Positions 53,834 through 63,809 of a stretch of 64,000 nt of DNA are shown here, piece by piece. Origin of the DNA: JBLZUR01 sp048565625 (GTDB lineage: Bacteria > Pseudomonadota > Alphaproteobacteria > Sphingomonadales > Sphingomonadaceae). How positions within the stretch are numbered: position 1 is the stretch's first letter; each line of letters begins with the position of its first letter. The stretch is taken from assembly GCF_048565625.1 (NCBI RefSeq), contig NZ_JBLZUR010000002.1, positions 1,674,001 to 1,738,000 on the forward strand, read 5' to 3'. The notes below the pieces were generated by a model that was not told the origin of the DNA, made no database searches, and saw only the letters and a list, made by a program, of their open reading frames with translations. The position numbers and the translations under genes were made by a program.

Positions 53834-54349
53834 CTACGCCGGCAACTCCCACCGCACCCGCTGCCGCTTCTCGCTGGAGACAGGGCACCCAGCCTCATCT
53901 GTAGCAGGCACATAGCGGGCGCTGCGCACCAAGGCCGTACACGTCGCTCTGTCGAGAACCGGAACGCCGCTTGACTGCTCAATCGTGCAGTTCGCAATAC
54001 TTCCCTCGGGGAGGACGGTAAAGCGCGCGAGCACGACGCCTCTCTGCTCCGCTTGCAGCGCCGACGCGGGGTAGTCCTCCGACGTAATCCAGCTTCCCTG
54101 CGGGGTTGCTGCACGCGCCGGTGATATAGGCCCATCACTGGCCGTAAGCCGCCCGTTGCCACACTGATCGGGCACTGCCCGCGAAACAGCGAGGGCGGGT
54201 GCGGCATTCTGTGCCTCAACTTCGACGGCGACGCGCGGCACCTCAAGCGGAAGAGCGGATCGCCGTGAGTCGATCAGAAGGGCAACCGCGGCGACCAAAG
54301 CGGCCGTGCCGAAGACAGCGTTCCAGATCAGTTGCTGTCGCGCAATCAT
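53834..54349 (-). CDS. TonB C-terminal domain protein
   Basis: A 171-residue protein with one N-terminal helix (NAVFGTAALVAAVALLID) and a C-terminal TonB-like domain: YPASALQAEQRGVVLARFTVLPEGSI, SSGVPVLDRATCTALVRSARYVPA. It lacks the usual long Pro-rich spacer and has four Cys residues (DQCGNG, ANCTIE, TCTAL, AGCPV), which may form disulfides. Lone TonB-like proteins like this are common in sphingomonads; the receptor partner is unknown. Confidence 0.88.
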   Translation of the reverse strand: MIARQQLIWNAVFGTAALVAAVALLIDSRRSALPLEVPRVAVEVEAQNAAPALAVSRAVPDQCGNGRLTASDGPISPARAATPQGSWITSEDYPASALQAEQRGVVLARFTVLPEGSIANCTIEQSSGVPVLDRATCTALVRSARYVPATDEAGCPVSSEKRQRVRWELPA

Positions 54350-54459
54350 GGTCAGACGCTATCAGCAGGGCCGATACCCGGCAACCTCACCCTTGCGGAA
54401 CGCCTTCGGTTCAGCACGCCGTTGACAGGGGCATCCGCTTCAGCTTGGGCGCGCGCACA

Positions 54460-55932
54460 ATGTCGGAAACCATGCGTCAGGATCGCTGGCGTCCTTTCCT
54501 GATCGCCCTCCTCGGCCTTCTCGCCGTGGCGATCCTCGCGCGTGCGGTTTTCGCGCCGGAGAACCATGACGAGGCGCAGTACGTCGCCAGCGCGGTGCTG
54601 ACGGCCGACGGATGGCTGATCTTCCGCGACTTCATGTCGCTGCAGGCACCGGTCCACGCGCTGGTCTTCGCACCGATCGCGCGCCTGTTCCCGCACGACG
54701 TGTACCTGGCGATGCGGCTGGCGACCGCACTCTGCGGGTTTGGGGTGCTTGCTGTCGTATGGGCGACGCTCAGCCGGATGCGGGTGTCGCCGGCCGCCGC
54801 GCTCCTGGGCGTCATCGGGCTGGGGGGATGCGCCGCCTTTCAGTTCTCCGGCAGCATCGTGCGCAACGACATGCTGGCGACGCTGTTTCTGGCGGGCGCG
54901 ATCTGGGGCCTGCTGGCGCGGCGGAACTGGGCCCTGTTCGGACTCTTCGTCGGGCTGGCCGTCGCGACCAAGCTGTCCTTTGCGCCCTATCTGCTGGCGA
55001 GCGGCACGCTGCTGATCCGGCAGAGCGGGCGCAATGTGCTGCGCTTCGCGGGCGGAACGGCCGTGGGGCTGGCACCGCTCGTCATCTGCACCGCCGTGGC
55101 GCGGCACGAGGCCTGGTACGGGATGGTCGAGTTCGGCGCGGTGGCACCGTTCCACTGGTACGGGGCGAACGGAATGGGCGCCAAGATCGGCGTCCTGGCG
55201 AAGGTGCTGGATACGCTGGAGTCGGCGGTACAGGGGCCGGCGCTGCTCGCCGCTTTGGTGGTGGCCGTGAAGGGGCGGCGCGGCGGGTTCGAGGGTCACG
55301 CCCTGCGGGTGCTGACCTTCGCGGGCCTGCTCGGCGCGCTGATCCCGACGCCGACCCACCTGCCCTATCTGATGCCGCTGCTGCCGCCGCTCTTCATCCT
55401 CTTCGCGATGACGGTCGATCGCATGCCGGCCGGGGCGACCCGCCGCTGGGTCGTGGCGCTCGCGCTCCTGCTGGTGACGGCGGGGAGCGTGAAGTCGGTG
55501 AAGATTCTGGTGCGCGCGCCCGCGCCCAAGGGCAACGCGCTGACCATCACCAGCCAGACGCAATGGATCGCCGCCACTATCCGCGCGCACGGCTTGTCCG
55601 GGCCGATCGTCACGCTGTCGCCGCATCGGGCGGCGGGCGCGGGGCTGATCCTCGATCGCCGGTTCGCGACAGGGCCGTTCGTCTATCGCAGCGGCGTGCT
55701 GCTGTCGCCGGAGCGGGCCAAGCGGCTGGCGGTGGCGACCCCCGCTACGCTGGACAAGCAGCTCGACGCCGCACCGCCGGCCGCGATCCTGACCGGCTAT
55801 GAGGGGCGGAGCCGCAAGTTCACCATCGATCCCGACCGCACCCTGATCGCGTACGCGCAGGCGCACAATTATCGGCCTGTTGCGTTGCCGGACGGGCTGG
55901 GAACCCTCCACCTCCGCCCGGCCCGGCGCTGA
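54460..55932 (+). CDS. Glycosyltransferase 39-like membrane protein
   Basis: A ~490-residue polytopic membrane protein resembling the ArnT/PMT (GT39/GT-C) family: an N-terminal helix, the acidic motif ENHDEAQYVASAV (~35), LQAPVHALVFAPIARLF, and about ten further hydrophobic helices, then a soluble C-terminal part. It would transfer a sugar from a lipid carrier to lipid A, protein or glycan in the periplasm. ATG 54460 is chosen, with a second ATG at 54472; the frame is open further upstream but overlaps the TonB-domain gene on the other strand. Confidence 0.88.
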   Translation: MSETMRQDRWRPFLIALLGLLAVAILARAVFAPENHDEAQYVASAVLTADGWLIFRDFMSLQAPVHALVFAPIARLFPHDVYLAMRLATALCGFGVLAVVWATLSRMRVSPAAALLGVIGLGGCAAFQFSGSIVRNDMLATLFLAGAIWGLLARRNWALFGLFVGLAVATKLSFAPYLLASGTLLIRQSGRNVLRFAGGTAVGLAPLVICTAVARHEAWYGMVEFGAVAPFHWYGANGMGAKIGVLAKVLDTLESAVQGPALLAALVVAVKGRRGGFEGHALRVLTFAGLLGALIPTPTHLPYLMPLLPPLFILFAMTVDRMPAGATRRWVVALALLLVTAGSVKSVKILVRAPAPKGNALTITSQTQWIAATIRAHGLSGPIVTLSPHRAAGAGLILDRRFATGPFVYRSGVLLSPERAKRLAVATPATLDKQLDAAPPAAILTGYEGRSRKFTIDPDRTLIAYAQAHNYRPVALPDGLGTLHLRPARR

Positions 55933-55997
55933 AGTTGGGGCGGGCGACCGCATCCTGACTTTCGCGGGTAAGACAAAGGCGATTAAGGGTGTCGGCC

Positions 55998-57224
55998 ATG
56001 ACAGCCCGCTCTCCCCTCGCGCCCGCCGCCTTCCCTCTCCTGCCCGCCATCCCCGGCGTGACGCTGCGCGTCGCACGGGCGCGGTACAAGAACTGGGATC
56101 GCTGCGACCTGACCTTCGTGGAACTGGCGGAGGGGACGGCCGTCGCCGGCGTCACCACGCAGAGCAAGTGCCCATCGCCCGAAGTCGAATGGTGCAGGGC
56201 GGCGCTCCCGCTCGGCCGGGCGCGGGCGCTGGTGGTGAACGCCGGCAATTCCAACGCCTTCACCGGCCATCGCGGGCGGGCGGCGGTGGAGGCGATCGCA
56301 GCGCGAGTGGCTGGGCATCTCGGCTGCAAGCCCTCGGACGTGTTCGTCTCCTCGACCGGCGTGATCGGCGTGCCGCTGCCCATCGACAAGGCCGAGGCCG
56401 GGATCGACGCGGCGGTGGCGGCGGAACCCTGCGGCTGGGACGAGGCGGCGGCGACGATCATGACCACCGACACCTTCGCCAAGGCGGTGACCACCCGCGC
56501 GGTGGTGGATGGGCGCGTGGTCAACATCGTCGGGATCATCAAGGGATCTGGCATGATCGCGCCGGACATGGCGACGATGCTCGGCTACCTGTTCACCGAC
56601 GCGGCCGTCGAACCTGCCTTCCTGCAGGAGATGCTGTCAGCGGCGAACCGGGAGACGTTCTCCTGCATCACGGTGGACAGCGACACCTCCACCTCCGACA
56701 CCGTGCTGGCCTTTGCCACGGGTGCGGCGGGCAACGCTCCCATGGCCTCCTGGGACAATGCGGGTGCGGATGCTTTCCAGGCGGCGCTCACCGACGCCTG
56801 CCGCCAACTCGCCCATCTGGTCGTGCGCGACGGTGAAGGCGCGACCAAGTTCATCGCCATCACCGTCGAGGGTGCGGAGAGCGACGCCAGCGCGCATCGG
56901 GTGGCGCTCTCGATCGCGAACTCGCCGCTGGTAAAGACAGCGATCGCGGGGGAGGACGCCAACTGGGGTCGCGTGGTGATGGCGGTCGGCAAAGCGGGCG
57001 AGCCGGCGGAGCGCGACAAGCTGTCGATCCGCTTCGGTACGACCCAGGTCGCGAGCGGCGGACTTGCCGTCCAAGGCTATGACGAAGCACCAGTCGCCGC
57101 GCATCTGAAGGGACAGGAGATCGCGATCGGCGTCGATCTCGGGCTGGGTGACGGGCGGGCGACGGTTTGGACCTGCGACCTGACCCATGGCTACATCTCG
57201 ATCAACGCGGATTACCGGTCGTGA
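55998..57224 (+). CDS. argJ: Bifunctional glutamate N-acetyltransferase/amino-acid acetyltransferase ArgJ
   Basis: A ~408-residue ornithine acetyltransferase of arginine synthesis. It self-cleaves at Ala-Thr in KGSGMIAPDMATMLGYLF; other signatures are VVNAGNSNAFTGHRG, STGVIGVPLPIDK and ANWGRVVMAVGKAGE. ATG at 55998 follows AAGGG; a GTG three codons upstream is possible. Its last bases overlap the GST start (GTGA). Confidence 0.97.
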   Translation: MTARSPLAPAAFPLLPAIPGVTLRVARARYKNWDRCDLTFVELAEGTAVAGVTTQSKCPSPEVEWCRAALPLGRARALVVNAGNSNAFTGHRGRAAVEAIAARVAGHLGCKPSDVFVSSTGVIGVPLPIDKAEAGIDAAVAAEPCGWDEAAATIMTTDTFAKAVTTRAVVDGRVVNIVGIIKGSGMIAPDMATMLGYLFTDAAVEPAFLQEMLSAANRETFSCITVDSDTSTSDTVLAFATGAAGNAPMASWDNAGADAFQAALTDACRQLAHLVVRDGEGATKFIAITVEGAESDASAHRVALSIANSPLVKTAIAGEDANWGRVVMAVGKAGEPAERDKLSIRFGTTQVASGGLAVQGYDEAPVAAHLKGQEIAIGVDLGLGDGRATVWTCDLTHGYISINADYRS

Positions 57225-57829
57225 TCCTGTGGGGCCGCCTCAACTCCCACAACGTCAAGAAGGTGGCGTGGCTCGCCGAGGAGTTGGGGATCGGTTACGA
57301 GCGGCGCGACATCGGCGGGCAGTTCGGGTTCACCGCGGCATATCTGGCGATGAACCCCAATCGGCTGATCCCGACGATCGAGCATGAGGGTGTCGTGCTC
57401 TGGGAATCGAACGCGATCCTGCGCTATCTCGCGGCGCGCTTTCCCGAGGGCGGGTTCTGGCCCGCCGATCCGGCCGAGCGTGCGCGTGGCGACAAATGGA
57501 TGGACTGGCAGTTCGGCTATGCCGATGCGCAGCGCGACGCCTTCGTGAACCTGGTGCGCCGTCCGGAGGGGGAGCGGGACATGGGCGCTGTAGAGGCGTC
57601 GCGCGCGGCGACCGCCAAGATGATGGCGATCCTGGACGACGCGCTCGCCGAAACCGGCTGGTTGTCGGGCGAGCGGTTCGGCATCGGCGACATTCCGATG
57701 GGCGTCTACGCGCATACATGGTTCGGCCTGAACCTCGCGGATCGGTCGCTTTCCCGCGTCGCGGACTGGTATGCGCGCTTGCGGGAGCGGCCGGGTTACG
57801 CCAGTCAGGTGATGATCCCGCTGACCTGA
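57221..57829 (+). CDS. Glutathione S-transferase family protein
   Basis: A ~202-residue GST: LWGRLNSHNVKKVAWLAEELGIGYERRD at the N-terminal thioredoxin fold, NPNRLIPTIEHEGVVLWESNAILRYLA (cis-Pro, ES glutathione-binding pair), and a helical C-terminal domain ending with RLRERPGYASQV. GTG start overlapping the argJ stop. The Ser/Asn at the catalytic position (RLNSHN) suggests a bacterial-type GST of unknown substrate. Followed by the inositol-phosphatase gene 9 bp downstream. Confidence 0.93.
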   Translation: MILWGRLNSHNVKKVAWLAEELGIGYERRDIGGQFGFTAAYLAMNPNRLIPTIEHEGVVLWESNAILRYLAARFPEGGFWPADPAERARGDKWMDWQFGYADAQRDAFVNLVRRPEGERDMGAVEASRAATAKMMAILDDALAETGWLSGERFGIGDIPMGVYAHTWFGLNLADRSLSRVADWYARLRERPGYASQVMIPLT

Positions 57830-57838
57830 AAGGACGCG

Positions 57839-58633
57839 ATGCACGCCCTCCACACCGCCGTCTCCGCGCTGATGAACGACGTCGCCCAATCGGTTGTCAT
57901 GCCCTATTTCCAGAGCCTGACGGCGGAGCAGATCATCGAGAAGTCGCCCGGCGACCTCGTCACCGTCGCCGATCGCCTGTCCGAGGAGCGGCTGACCGAG
58001 GGGCTGATGAAGATCCTACCCGGATCACGCGTCGTCGGTGAGGAGGCGGTGGCGGCAGACGCGGCCGTGCTGGAGGGGATCGACAGCGGCACGGTGTGGA
58101 TCGTCGATCCGATCGACGGCACCGGCAATTATGCGGGCGGGCGCACGCCATTCGCGATCATGGTCGGCCTTGCCGAGGACGGCGAGGTCGTCGGTGGCTG
58201 GATCCTCGATCCGGTAAAGGCCCGCATGCTCCACGGCGTGAAAGGCGGCGGCGCGTTCGTGAACGATGAGCGGGTGACCTCGCGGGGGAGCGACGAGGAC
58301 GTGCTGATCGGCGCGCTGGCCCCCCGCTATCTGCCGAAGCACATGCGCGGCGACATGGAAGCGCGGACCAAGGGCAAGGTGCAGCAGGCGGACATTCCGC
58401 GCTGTGCGGGGGAGCAGTATCCGCGCATCGTTTCCGGCGAGAACGACTTCGCGATCTTCTGGCGCTCGCATCCCTGGGATCATGCACCGGGATCGCTGTT
58501 CCTGACCGAGGCGGGCGGGCGGATCGCCCGCTGGGACGGCGCGCCCTACCGGATCGGCGAGAAGCGCGAGGGCCTGCTCGCCGCCGCCACGCCCGCGATC
58601 TGGGACAAGGCGGCGGCGATCATCAACGGCTGA
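57839..58633 (+). CDS. Inositol monophosphatase family phosphatase
   Basis: A 264-residue Mg2+-dependent phosphatase: GEEAVAADAAV (acidic site), WIVDPIDGTGNYAGG (DPIDGTxN metal motif) and SHPWDHAPGSLFLTEAGGRI (WDxAPG motif). The family includes inositol monophosphatase, fructose-1,6-bisphosphatase-like, histidinol-phosphatase (HisN) and CysQ; which one cannot be decided, although HisN-type roles are usual in such genomes. Ends one base before the convergent trxA stop. Confidence 0.93.
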   Translation: MHALHTAVSALMNDVAQSVVMPYFQSLTAEQIIEKSPGDLVTVADRLSEERLTEGLMKILPGSRVVGEEAVAADAAVLEGIDSGTVWIVDPIDGTGNYAGGRTPFAIMVGLAEDGEVVGGWILDPVKARMLHGVKGGGAFVNDERVTSRGSDEDVLIGALAPRYLPKHMRGDMEARTKGKVQQADIPRCAGEQYPRIVSGENDFAIFWRSHPWDHAPGSLFLTEAGGRIARWDGAPYRIGEKREGLLAAATPAIWDKAAAIING

Positions 58634-58954
<321 letters not shown>

Positions 58955-59005
58955 CTTAGGTTCTCCTGCGTAACGACACCCATGTAGGCGGGGGCTGACC
59001 CGGTC

Positions 59006-62000
59006 TCAACTATCGGCAGCCAAGCTTTGCTCCGAGGGGTCGAAGCGCGGCTTCGCGCCGTCCAGCAGATCGGGCGGCAGGATGTGCAGAAAAGGGCCGG
59101 CGGTGTAGAGCAATGCCGCCTCGATCAGGCGGCCGGGAAACACCTTTTCCAGTGCAACGACATAGGCGGCGATCTGCTGGACATGCTGGCCCGGCAGATC
59201 GGCGAGCATCTCCGGCGCGCGGCGACCGGTCTTGAAGTCGACGACGAGCACCCGGTCGTCACGGACCAATAGCCGATCAACGGTGCCGGCAACGACCCGG
59301 CCCGCGACCACGGCGGCGATCGGCGCTTCGGCGAGCGCGCCGGGCGCGAAGACCTCGGCGAAGCGCGGGTCCGAGAGGATGGCGCAGGCGTCGCGGACCA
59401 GCGCCGCGCGGGCCGCATCGTCAGGCACGCCCATGCCGGAAAGCCAGGCGACGGCCGCCGACTCGCGTCGTTCCAGTGGCAAGTTGGGGAGCCGTTCGAA
59501 CAAGCCGTGCAGCAGGCGGCCGCGCTCGGCGGCCTCGCGCATCGCGTGGCTGGGTGGTGGGTCGGCGACGCGATCCTCCCCCATTAGGGAGGGGGCGAGC
59601 GGGCGCGGCGGGCGCTGCTCACGCGGGGCGGGCTGACGCAGCCATTGCGGTTCGGCGATCGGCGGGACGGCAAGCGGTCTGCGGCGATGGGCGACGCGCC
59701 CGCTTCCCGCATCCTCGATCTCGCGGACGCCGGACCAGCGCGCGTCCTCGATCCAGTCGACCCCCATGCCGCCAATCGCATTGTCGAGGGCTGTGTACCA
59801 GCTGCTTTCGGGCGGAACGCCGCGCGCCTTGGGGCCGAGCGCGCCGCCGATGACGAGATGCTCTTCGGCGCGGGTGGCGGCGACGTAGAGCAGCCGCCAA
59901 TGCTCCCGCATGTCGTCGCGCGCCGTTTCCTCCAGAACCTCGGCGAGCAGGCCGGTCGCCTCCGCTTTCCGCGGACGCGGAATCGGCACGGTCGCGCCCT
60001 CCACATCGAGTTCGACGATGTCGGCGCGCGCGCTTTCCGGATCGGCGGTGGCGTCGGCGAGGATGACGAGCGGGGCTTGCAGACCCTTGGCGCCGTGGAC
60101 GGTCATCACGCGGACGGCGTCGTGTGGAGCCGAGGGGTCGCGCTTGATCTCGATATCGCCGCGATCGAACCAGTCGAGGAACACCTGCAACGAAGGCGTG
60201 GCGCTGCTCTCGAATTGCAAGGCGGCGGTCAGCAGCTCCTCGATCGGGTCGAGCGCCTCCGGGCCGAGGCGCTGCATCAGCTTCTGCCGGCCCCTGAGCG
60301 GGCCGGAGAGGATCGTCTCCAGGAAGTCGTAGGGGGTGGTGAGGTCGGCGGACCCCAAGATGTCGGAGAGCCCCGCCGCCGCCGGATGCCCGCGCACCGC
60401 GTCCCAGAGGCTGCCCTTCCGATCGTAAGCGAGGGCGAACAGATCGTCCTGCGACAGGCCGAAGATGGGTGAGACGAGGAGGTTAGCGAGGTTGAGGTCG
60501 TCCTCCGGCTGCAGCGCGAAGCGGATCGCGGCGAGGAGGTCGCGCACGGCGAGCGGCGCGGTCAGCCGCAGCCGGTCCACGCCGGCGACAGGCACACCCT
60601 CGGCATGGAGGCGCGCGACGATCAGCGAGGCGAGTTCGCCGCGCTTGCGCACGAGGATCATGATGTCCTCGGGCCTGAGCGGGCGGCCCTGGCCGTGCAG
60701 GTGGAGGAGGGTGTCGAGCCATTCCTTCACCTGTCGCGCGAGCTTGATCGCGAAGCCGCGCGTCGCGTCCTGCGCCCAGCTTTCCTCGCCTGCCAGTTCC
60801 TCGGTCGGAATGGCGACATGCGGACGCCACAGCGTGACGCGCCCGCCCTCCCGAACGCGGGCGGTGGCGTGCGGCGGGGCGGCGCGCTCCAGCCCGAACG
60901 CCTCATGGCCGAGATCGGCGAGGACGCGATCGACTACGGCGAGCACCGGCGGGGTCGAGCGGAAGGAGCGGTCGAGCGAGAGGTCGGTGAACGGGCGCTC
61001 CGCTGCCCGCCCACGCTCTCCGAACAGATGCTGCGCCGCCTGGAAGAAGACGGGACTGGTCCCTTGGAAGCCGTAGATCGCCTGCTTGAAGTCGCCGACG
61101 GTGAAGAGCGTGCGCCAGCGATCGGAATGTGCCCCCTCTCCAGCAAAGAACTCCTCCGCCAGCGCCGAGACGATGCGCCATTGCGCGGCGTTGGTGTCCT
61201 GCGCCTCATCCACCAGGATGTGGTCGATCGCGCTGTCGAGCTTGTAGCGGACCCAGTCGCCCATGCCAGGGATGGTGAGGAGGCGATCGGCGGCGCGGAT
61301 CAGGTCGTCGAAATCCACCGCGCCTGCCGCAGCCTTCGCCCGCTCGAAAGCGGTGGCGTAGGCGGCACCCGCCCGGATGCCGGCGGAGAGCAGGTCCACG
61401 AAGGCCGCCGTCTCCCGCATCGCGACGAGCCGTCCGCAGCCCTCGGCGAGCGCGTCGCAGAGCGCTTCGTAGCCGGGTTCGGCGTCGATGAGCTTCTTGG
61501 AGTAGGCCCGCCGCTCGCCCGCCTTGGTGAGCGCGATGCCGATAACGTCGTCGATCATGCCCGCCCGATCGGCGCCATTCGCGGCGAGGAAGGCGGCGGC
61601 GATGTCGCCATGCTCCCCGCCGGTCTTGGTGCCCCAGGCGCGGTTCGCGGCGGCGATCCGCCGCAGCCCGGCGCAGTCGAACACGTCATCATGGCAGGCG
61701 GCGATCATCGCATCGAGGATGTCGCCTGAAGGCAGATCGAACAGCCGCCGCAGCCGCGCCTCGATGCCCGGTGCCACCGCCGTCATCGCGTCCGGATGGC
61801 GGGCGCAGGCACGCAGATAGGCCTCCGCCTTGTCCTCGCCCATGCGGTGGCTGAGCGCCTGGACGTCGCGGATCAGCCCGTGATCCCCGCCGCTTTCCGC
61901 CTCCACGAGCAAGGAGGCGAGCGTTGAGCGGGCGAGTGCCGCCTCCTGCTGTCCGTCCAGCGGGCGGAAGCCGGGGATCATGCCGCCTTCGACGGGGAAG

Positions 62001-62410
62001 GAGGCGAGCAGGGTCTGGCAGAAGGCGTGGATGGTCTGGATGCGCAGGCCGCCGCCGCGCGCGTCGAGCACCTTGGCGAAGAGGGTGCGGGCGTGGTCGA
62101 TGGCGGCGGCGTCGGTCGGCTCGCCGAGGGCGAACAGTTCCTCCTTCAGGCGGTTGGTCCGCAGCCGCGCCCAGTGCGCCAGCCGGCTGCGGATCCGCTC
62201 GGCCATCTCCGCCGCCGCCGCCTTGGTGAAGGTCAAGCACAGGATCGTGGAGGGATCGACGCCCTGAAGCAGCAGGCGGAGCACGCGCGCGGTCAGGACA
62301 TGCGTCTTGCCGGTGCCCGCCGAGGCGGAGAGCCAGACCATGCGGGCCGGATCTGATGCCGCCGCCTGTTCGCCGAGCAGCTGCTTGAGGGGAGAGATGC
62401 GCGCCGACAC
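59006..62410 (-). CDS. addA: Double-strand break repair helicase/nuclease AddA
   Basis: An 1134-residue UvrD-like helicase fused to a C-terminal RecB-type nuclease. Motif I is SASAGTGKTHVLTARVLRLL; others are CLTFTKAAAAEMAERI, LVDEAQDTNAAQWRI, TVGDFKQAIYGFQGT, MTVHGAKGLQAPLVILAD and VAATRAEEHLV. Nuclease: VLVVDFKTGRRAPEML...QIAAYV with the Asp/Lys pair. AddA needs AddB for recombinational repair; no addB precedes it here, the upstream gene being a histidine kinase 9 bp away. Confidence 0.97.
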   Translation of the reverse strand: MSARISPLKQLLGEQAAASDPARMVWLSASAGTGKTHVLTARVLRLLLQGVDPSTILCLTFTKAAAAEMAERIRSRLAHWARLRTNRLKEELFALGEPTDAAAIDHARTLFAKVLDARGGGLRIQTIHAFCQTLLASFPVEGGMIPGFRPLDGQQEAALARSTLASLLVEAESGGDHGLIRDVQALSHRMGEDKAEAYLRACARHPDAMTAVAPGIEARLRRLFDLPSGDILDAMIAACHDDVFDCAGLRRIAAANRAWGTKTGGEHGDIAAAFLAANGADRAGMIDDVIGIALTKAGERRAYSKKLIDAEPGYEALCDALAEGCGRLVAMRETAAFVDLLSAGIRAGAAYATAFERAKAAAGAVDFDDLIRAADRLLTIPGMGDWVRYKLDSAIDHILVDEAQDTNAAQWRIVSALAEEFFAGEGAHSDRWRTLFTVGDFKQAIYGFQGTSPVFFQAAQHLFGERGRAAERPFTDLSLDRSFRSTPPVLAVVDRVLADLGHEAFGLERAAPPHATARVREGGRVTLWRPHVAIPTEELAGEESWAQDATRGFAIKLARQVKEWLDTLLHLHGQGRPLRPEDIMILVRKRGELASLIVARLHAEGVPVAGVDRLRLTAPLAVRDLLAAIRFALQPEDDLNLANLLVSPIFGLSQDDLFALAYDRKGSLWDAVRGHPAAAGLSDILGSADLTTPYDFLETILSGPLRGRQKLMQRLGPEALDPIEELLTAALQFESSATPSLQVFLDWFDRGDIEIKRDPSAPHDAVRVMTVHGAKGLQAPLVILADATADPESARADIVELDVEGATVPIPRPRKAEATGLLAEVLEETARDDMREHWRLLYVAATRAEEHLVIGGALGPKARGVPPESSWYTALDNAIGGMGVDWIEDARWSGVREIEDAGSGRVAHRRRPLAVPPIAEPQWLRQPAPREQRPPRPLAPSLMGEDRVADPPPSHAMREAAERGRLLHGLFERLPNLPLERRESAAVAWLSGMGVPDDAARAALVRDACAILSDPRFAEVFAPGALAEAPIAAVVAGRVVAGTVDRLLVRDDRVLVVDFKTGRRAPEMLADLPGQHVQQIAAYVVALEKVFPGRLIEAALLYTAGPFLHILPPDLLDGAKPRFDPSEQSLAADS

Positions 62411-62419
62411 GCGTCGCCT

Positions 62420-63643
62420 CTAGCGCGAAAGCTGGGCTGTTGCGATCGTCGGCAGGCTCAGCACATAGGTTTCGCCTGAGATGTCGAAGCGACCGCCGAA
62501 CGCCTCGGCCACGCAAGCGATGAGGCGCAAGGCGAAGCCGATGCCCAGCAGCGGACCGTGCGGCCAGCTACCGGGAATCTGGACATGGCCCGCGATCAAG
62601 CTGCGCGGATCGAAGTCGAGGACCGTGCTCGGCCGATCGGCGGAGATCACGGCATAATGGTCTGCGTCGCGATCGATGGTGATCGTCACCCCCTCCTCCA
62701 CCTCCGCATAGCCTGCACTCACGGCGGCGAGCCGCCGGAGGAGGCGTTCGGCGATCTCGGGCGGCACCGCCAGTGCGGACACATGCGCGGCAATGGCGAG
62801 TTCGGCGGGCGGCCCGCCTGCGGATGCGAGATCCCGGATTACGCGACCGGCCAAGGCGGCCGCATCGGTCGCGCGCGCACCCATGGCGAGCCGGGCGGTG
62901 CCGTTCTCGATCGCGGCGGCGAGGTCGAGATCCTCGATCATCTCGGTGAGGTGCGTCGCGCCCTGCACGATCTCCCCCGCGACAGCACGCGCGGCGACGG
63001 AGGCGGGTCCGAGGAACTCGCCCTCGATCATCTCGGAGAAGCCACGGATCGCGTTCAAGGGCGTGCGCAGTTCGTGAACCAGTTGCCGCGCCACCTCGGG
63101 CGCAAGGATGGGGAACGGCTTGGCCGGCTCCTGCCAGGACGCGCGAAGCTGCGGCCGCCGGGCCGCCCCCTCGTACCCGGTGAAGCGCCCCTCCTCACTG
63201 AAGGCGGGGCGCGCCCAGACGCGCCAGGCGCCGGCGGTCGGCCCCGATCCCACGATCATCAGCCCACGATCACGCACCGGCAGCCGGCGAAGGAAGGCCT
63301 CGCCGGTCTGCTGGTCGAAGCCGCCGATGCGGTCCGTTCCGACGCATGCCATGCTGTGCCCGACCAAGGCCTCGCGCGGGACGCCGGAGACGCTCCGGAT
63401 CGTCCCTCTCTCGTCCGTGACGAAAACGAACTCCGACGCGAACGGCCGTGCCTCACCCCGGGGATCCGAATACTCGGCATCCTCGGCCTGTGCATCCGGC
63501 AGACGTGCGTCCGCGTCCGCCATGATCCTATCGGCAGGTCCGGTCGCAGGTTCCCCGCCGACGCGTGAGGCGAGCCGCCCGGCATTTGCCGGTCCGGACG
63601 CGCCCTCGCCATCGACCTGTCTGCGGAACAGCCGCCCCTCCAT
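62420..63643 (-). CDS. PAS-like sensor histidine kinase with degenerate ATPase domain
   Basis: A ~407-residue cytosolic kinase. A PAS-like N-terminal part (EFVFVTDERGTIRSVSGVPREALVGHSM) is followed by a HisKA domain, PEVARQLVHELRTPLNAIRGFSEMIEG, with the phospho-His. The ATPase-like domain lacks a clear N-box and DxGxG, though a G2-like GIGFALRLIACVAEAFGG remains, so kinase activity may be reduced or absent. ATG 63643 is chosen; 63664 and 63676 are also possible, and an Lrp gene is divergent. No cognate regulator adjacent. Confidence 0.85.
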   Translation of the reverse strand: MEGRLFRRQVDGEGASGPANAGRLASRVGGEPATGPADRIMADADARLPDAQAEDAEYSDPRGEARPFASEFVFVTDERGTIRSVSGVPREALVGHSMACVGTDRIGGFDQQTGEAFLRRLPVRDRGLMIVGSGPTAGAWRVWARPAFSEEGRFTGYEGAARRPQLRASWQEPAKPFPILAPEVARQLVHELRTPLNAIRGFSEMIEGEFLGPASVAARAVAGEIVQGATHLTEMIEDLDLAAAIENGTARLAMGARATDAAALAGRVIRDLASAGGPPAELAIAAHVSALAVPPEIAERLLRRLAAVSAGYAEVEEGVTITIDRDADHYAVISADRPSTVLDFDPRSLIAGHVQIPGSWPHGPLLGIGFALRLIACVAEAFGGRFDISGETYVLSLPTIATAQLSR

Positions 63644-63809
63644 CAATCCCCGGCCCCATGCCATGTCCCATCGCATACTCTGCAGATCAGGGTGCGGGCG
63701 ACAACGAAATTGTCGCTTCAAGGCACTGGCGTGCGCCCAAACGGGACGCCTATACCACGCGGCAGACTGATGGGCGCGTATGGTTTGGCCCAATTCGAGA
63801 GGAGAATGG

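Noticed and set aside
54352..56076. Long minus-strand open frame opposite the GT39-like gene
   Set aside because: Arg/Gln-rich low-complexity translation without motifs; antisense shadow of a GC-rich gene.
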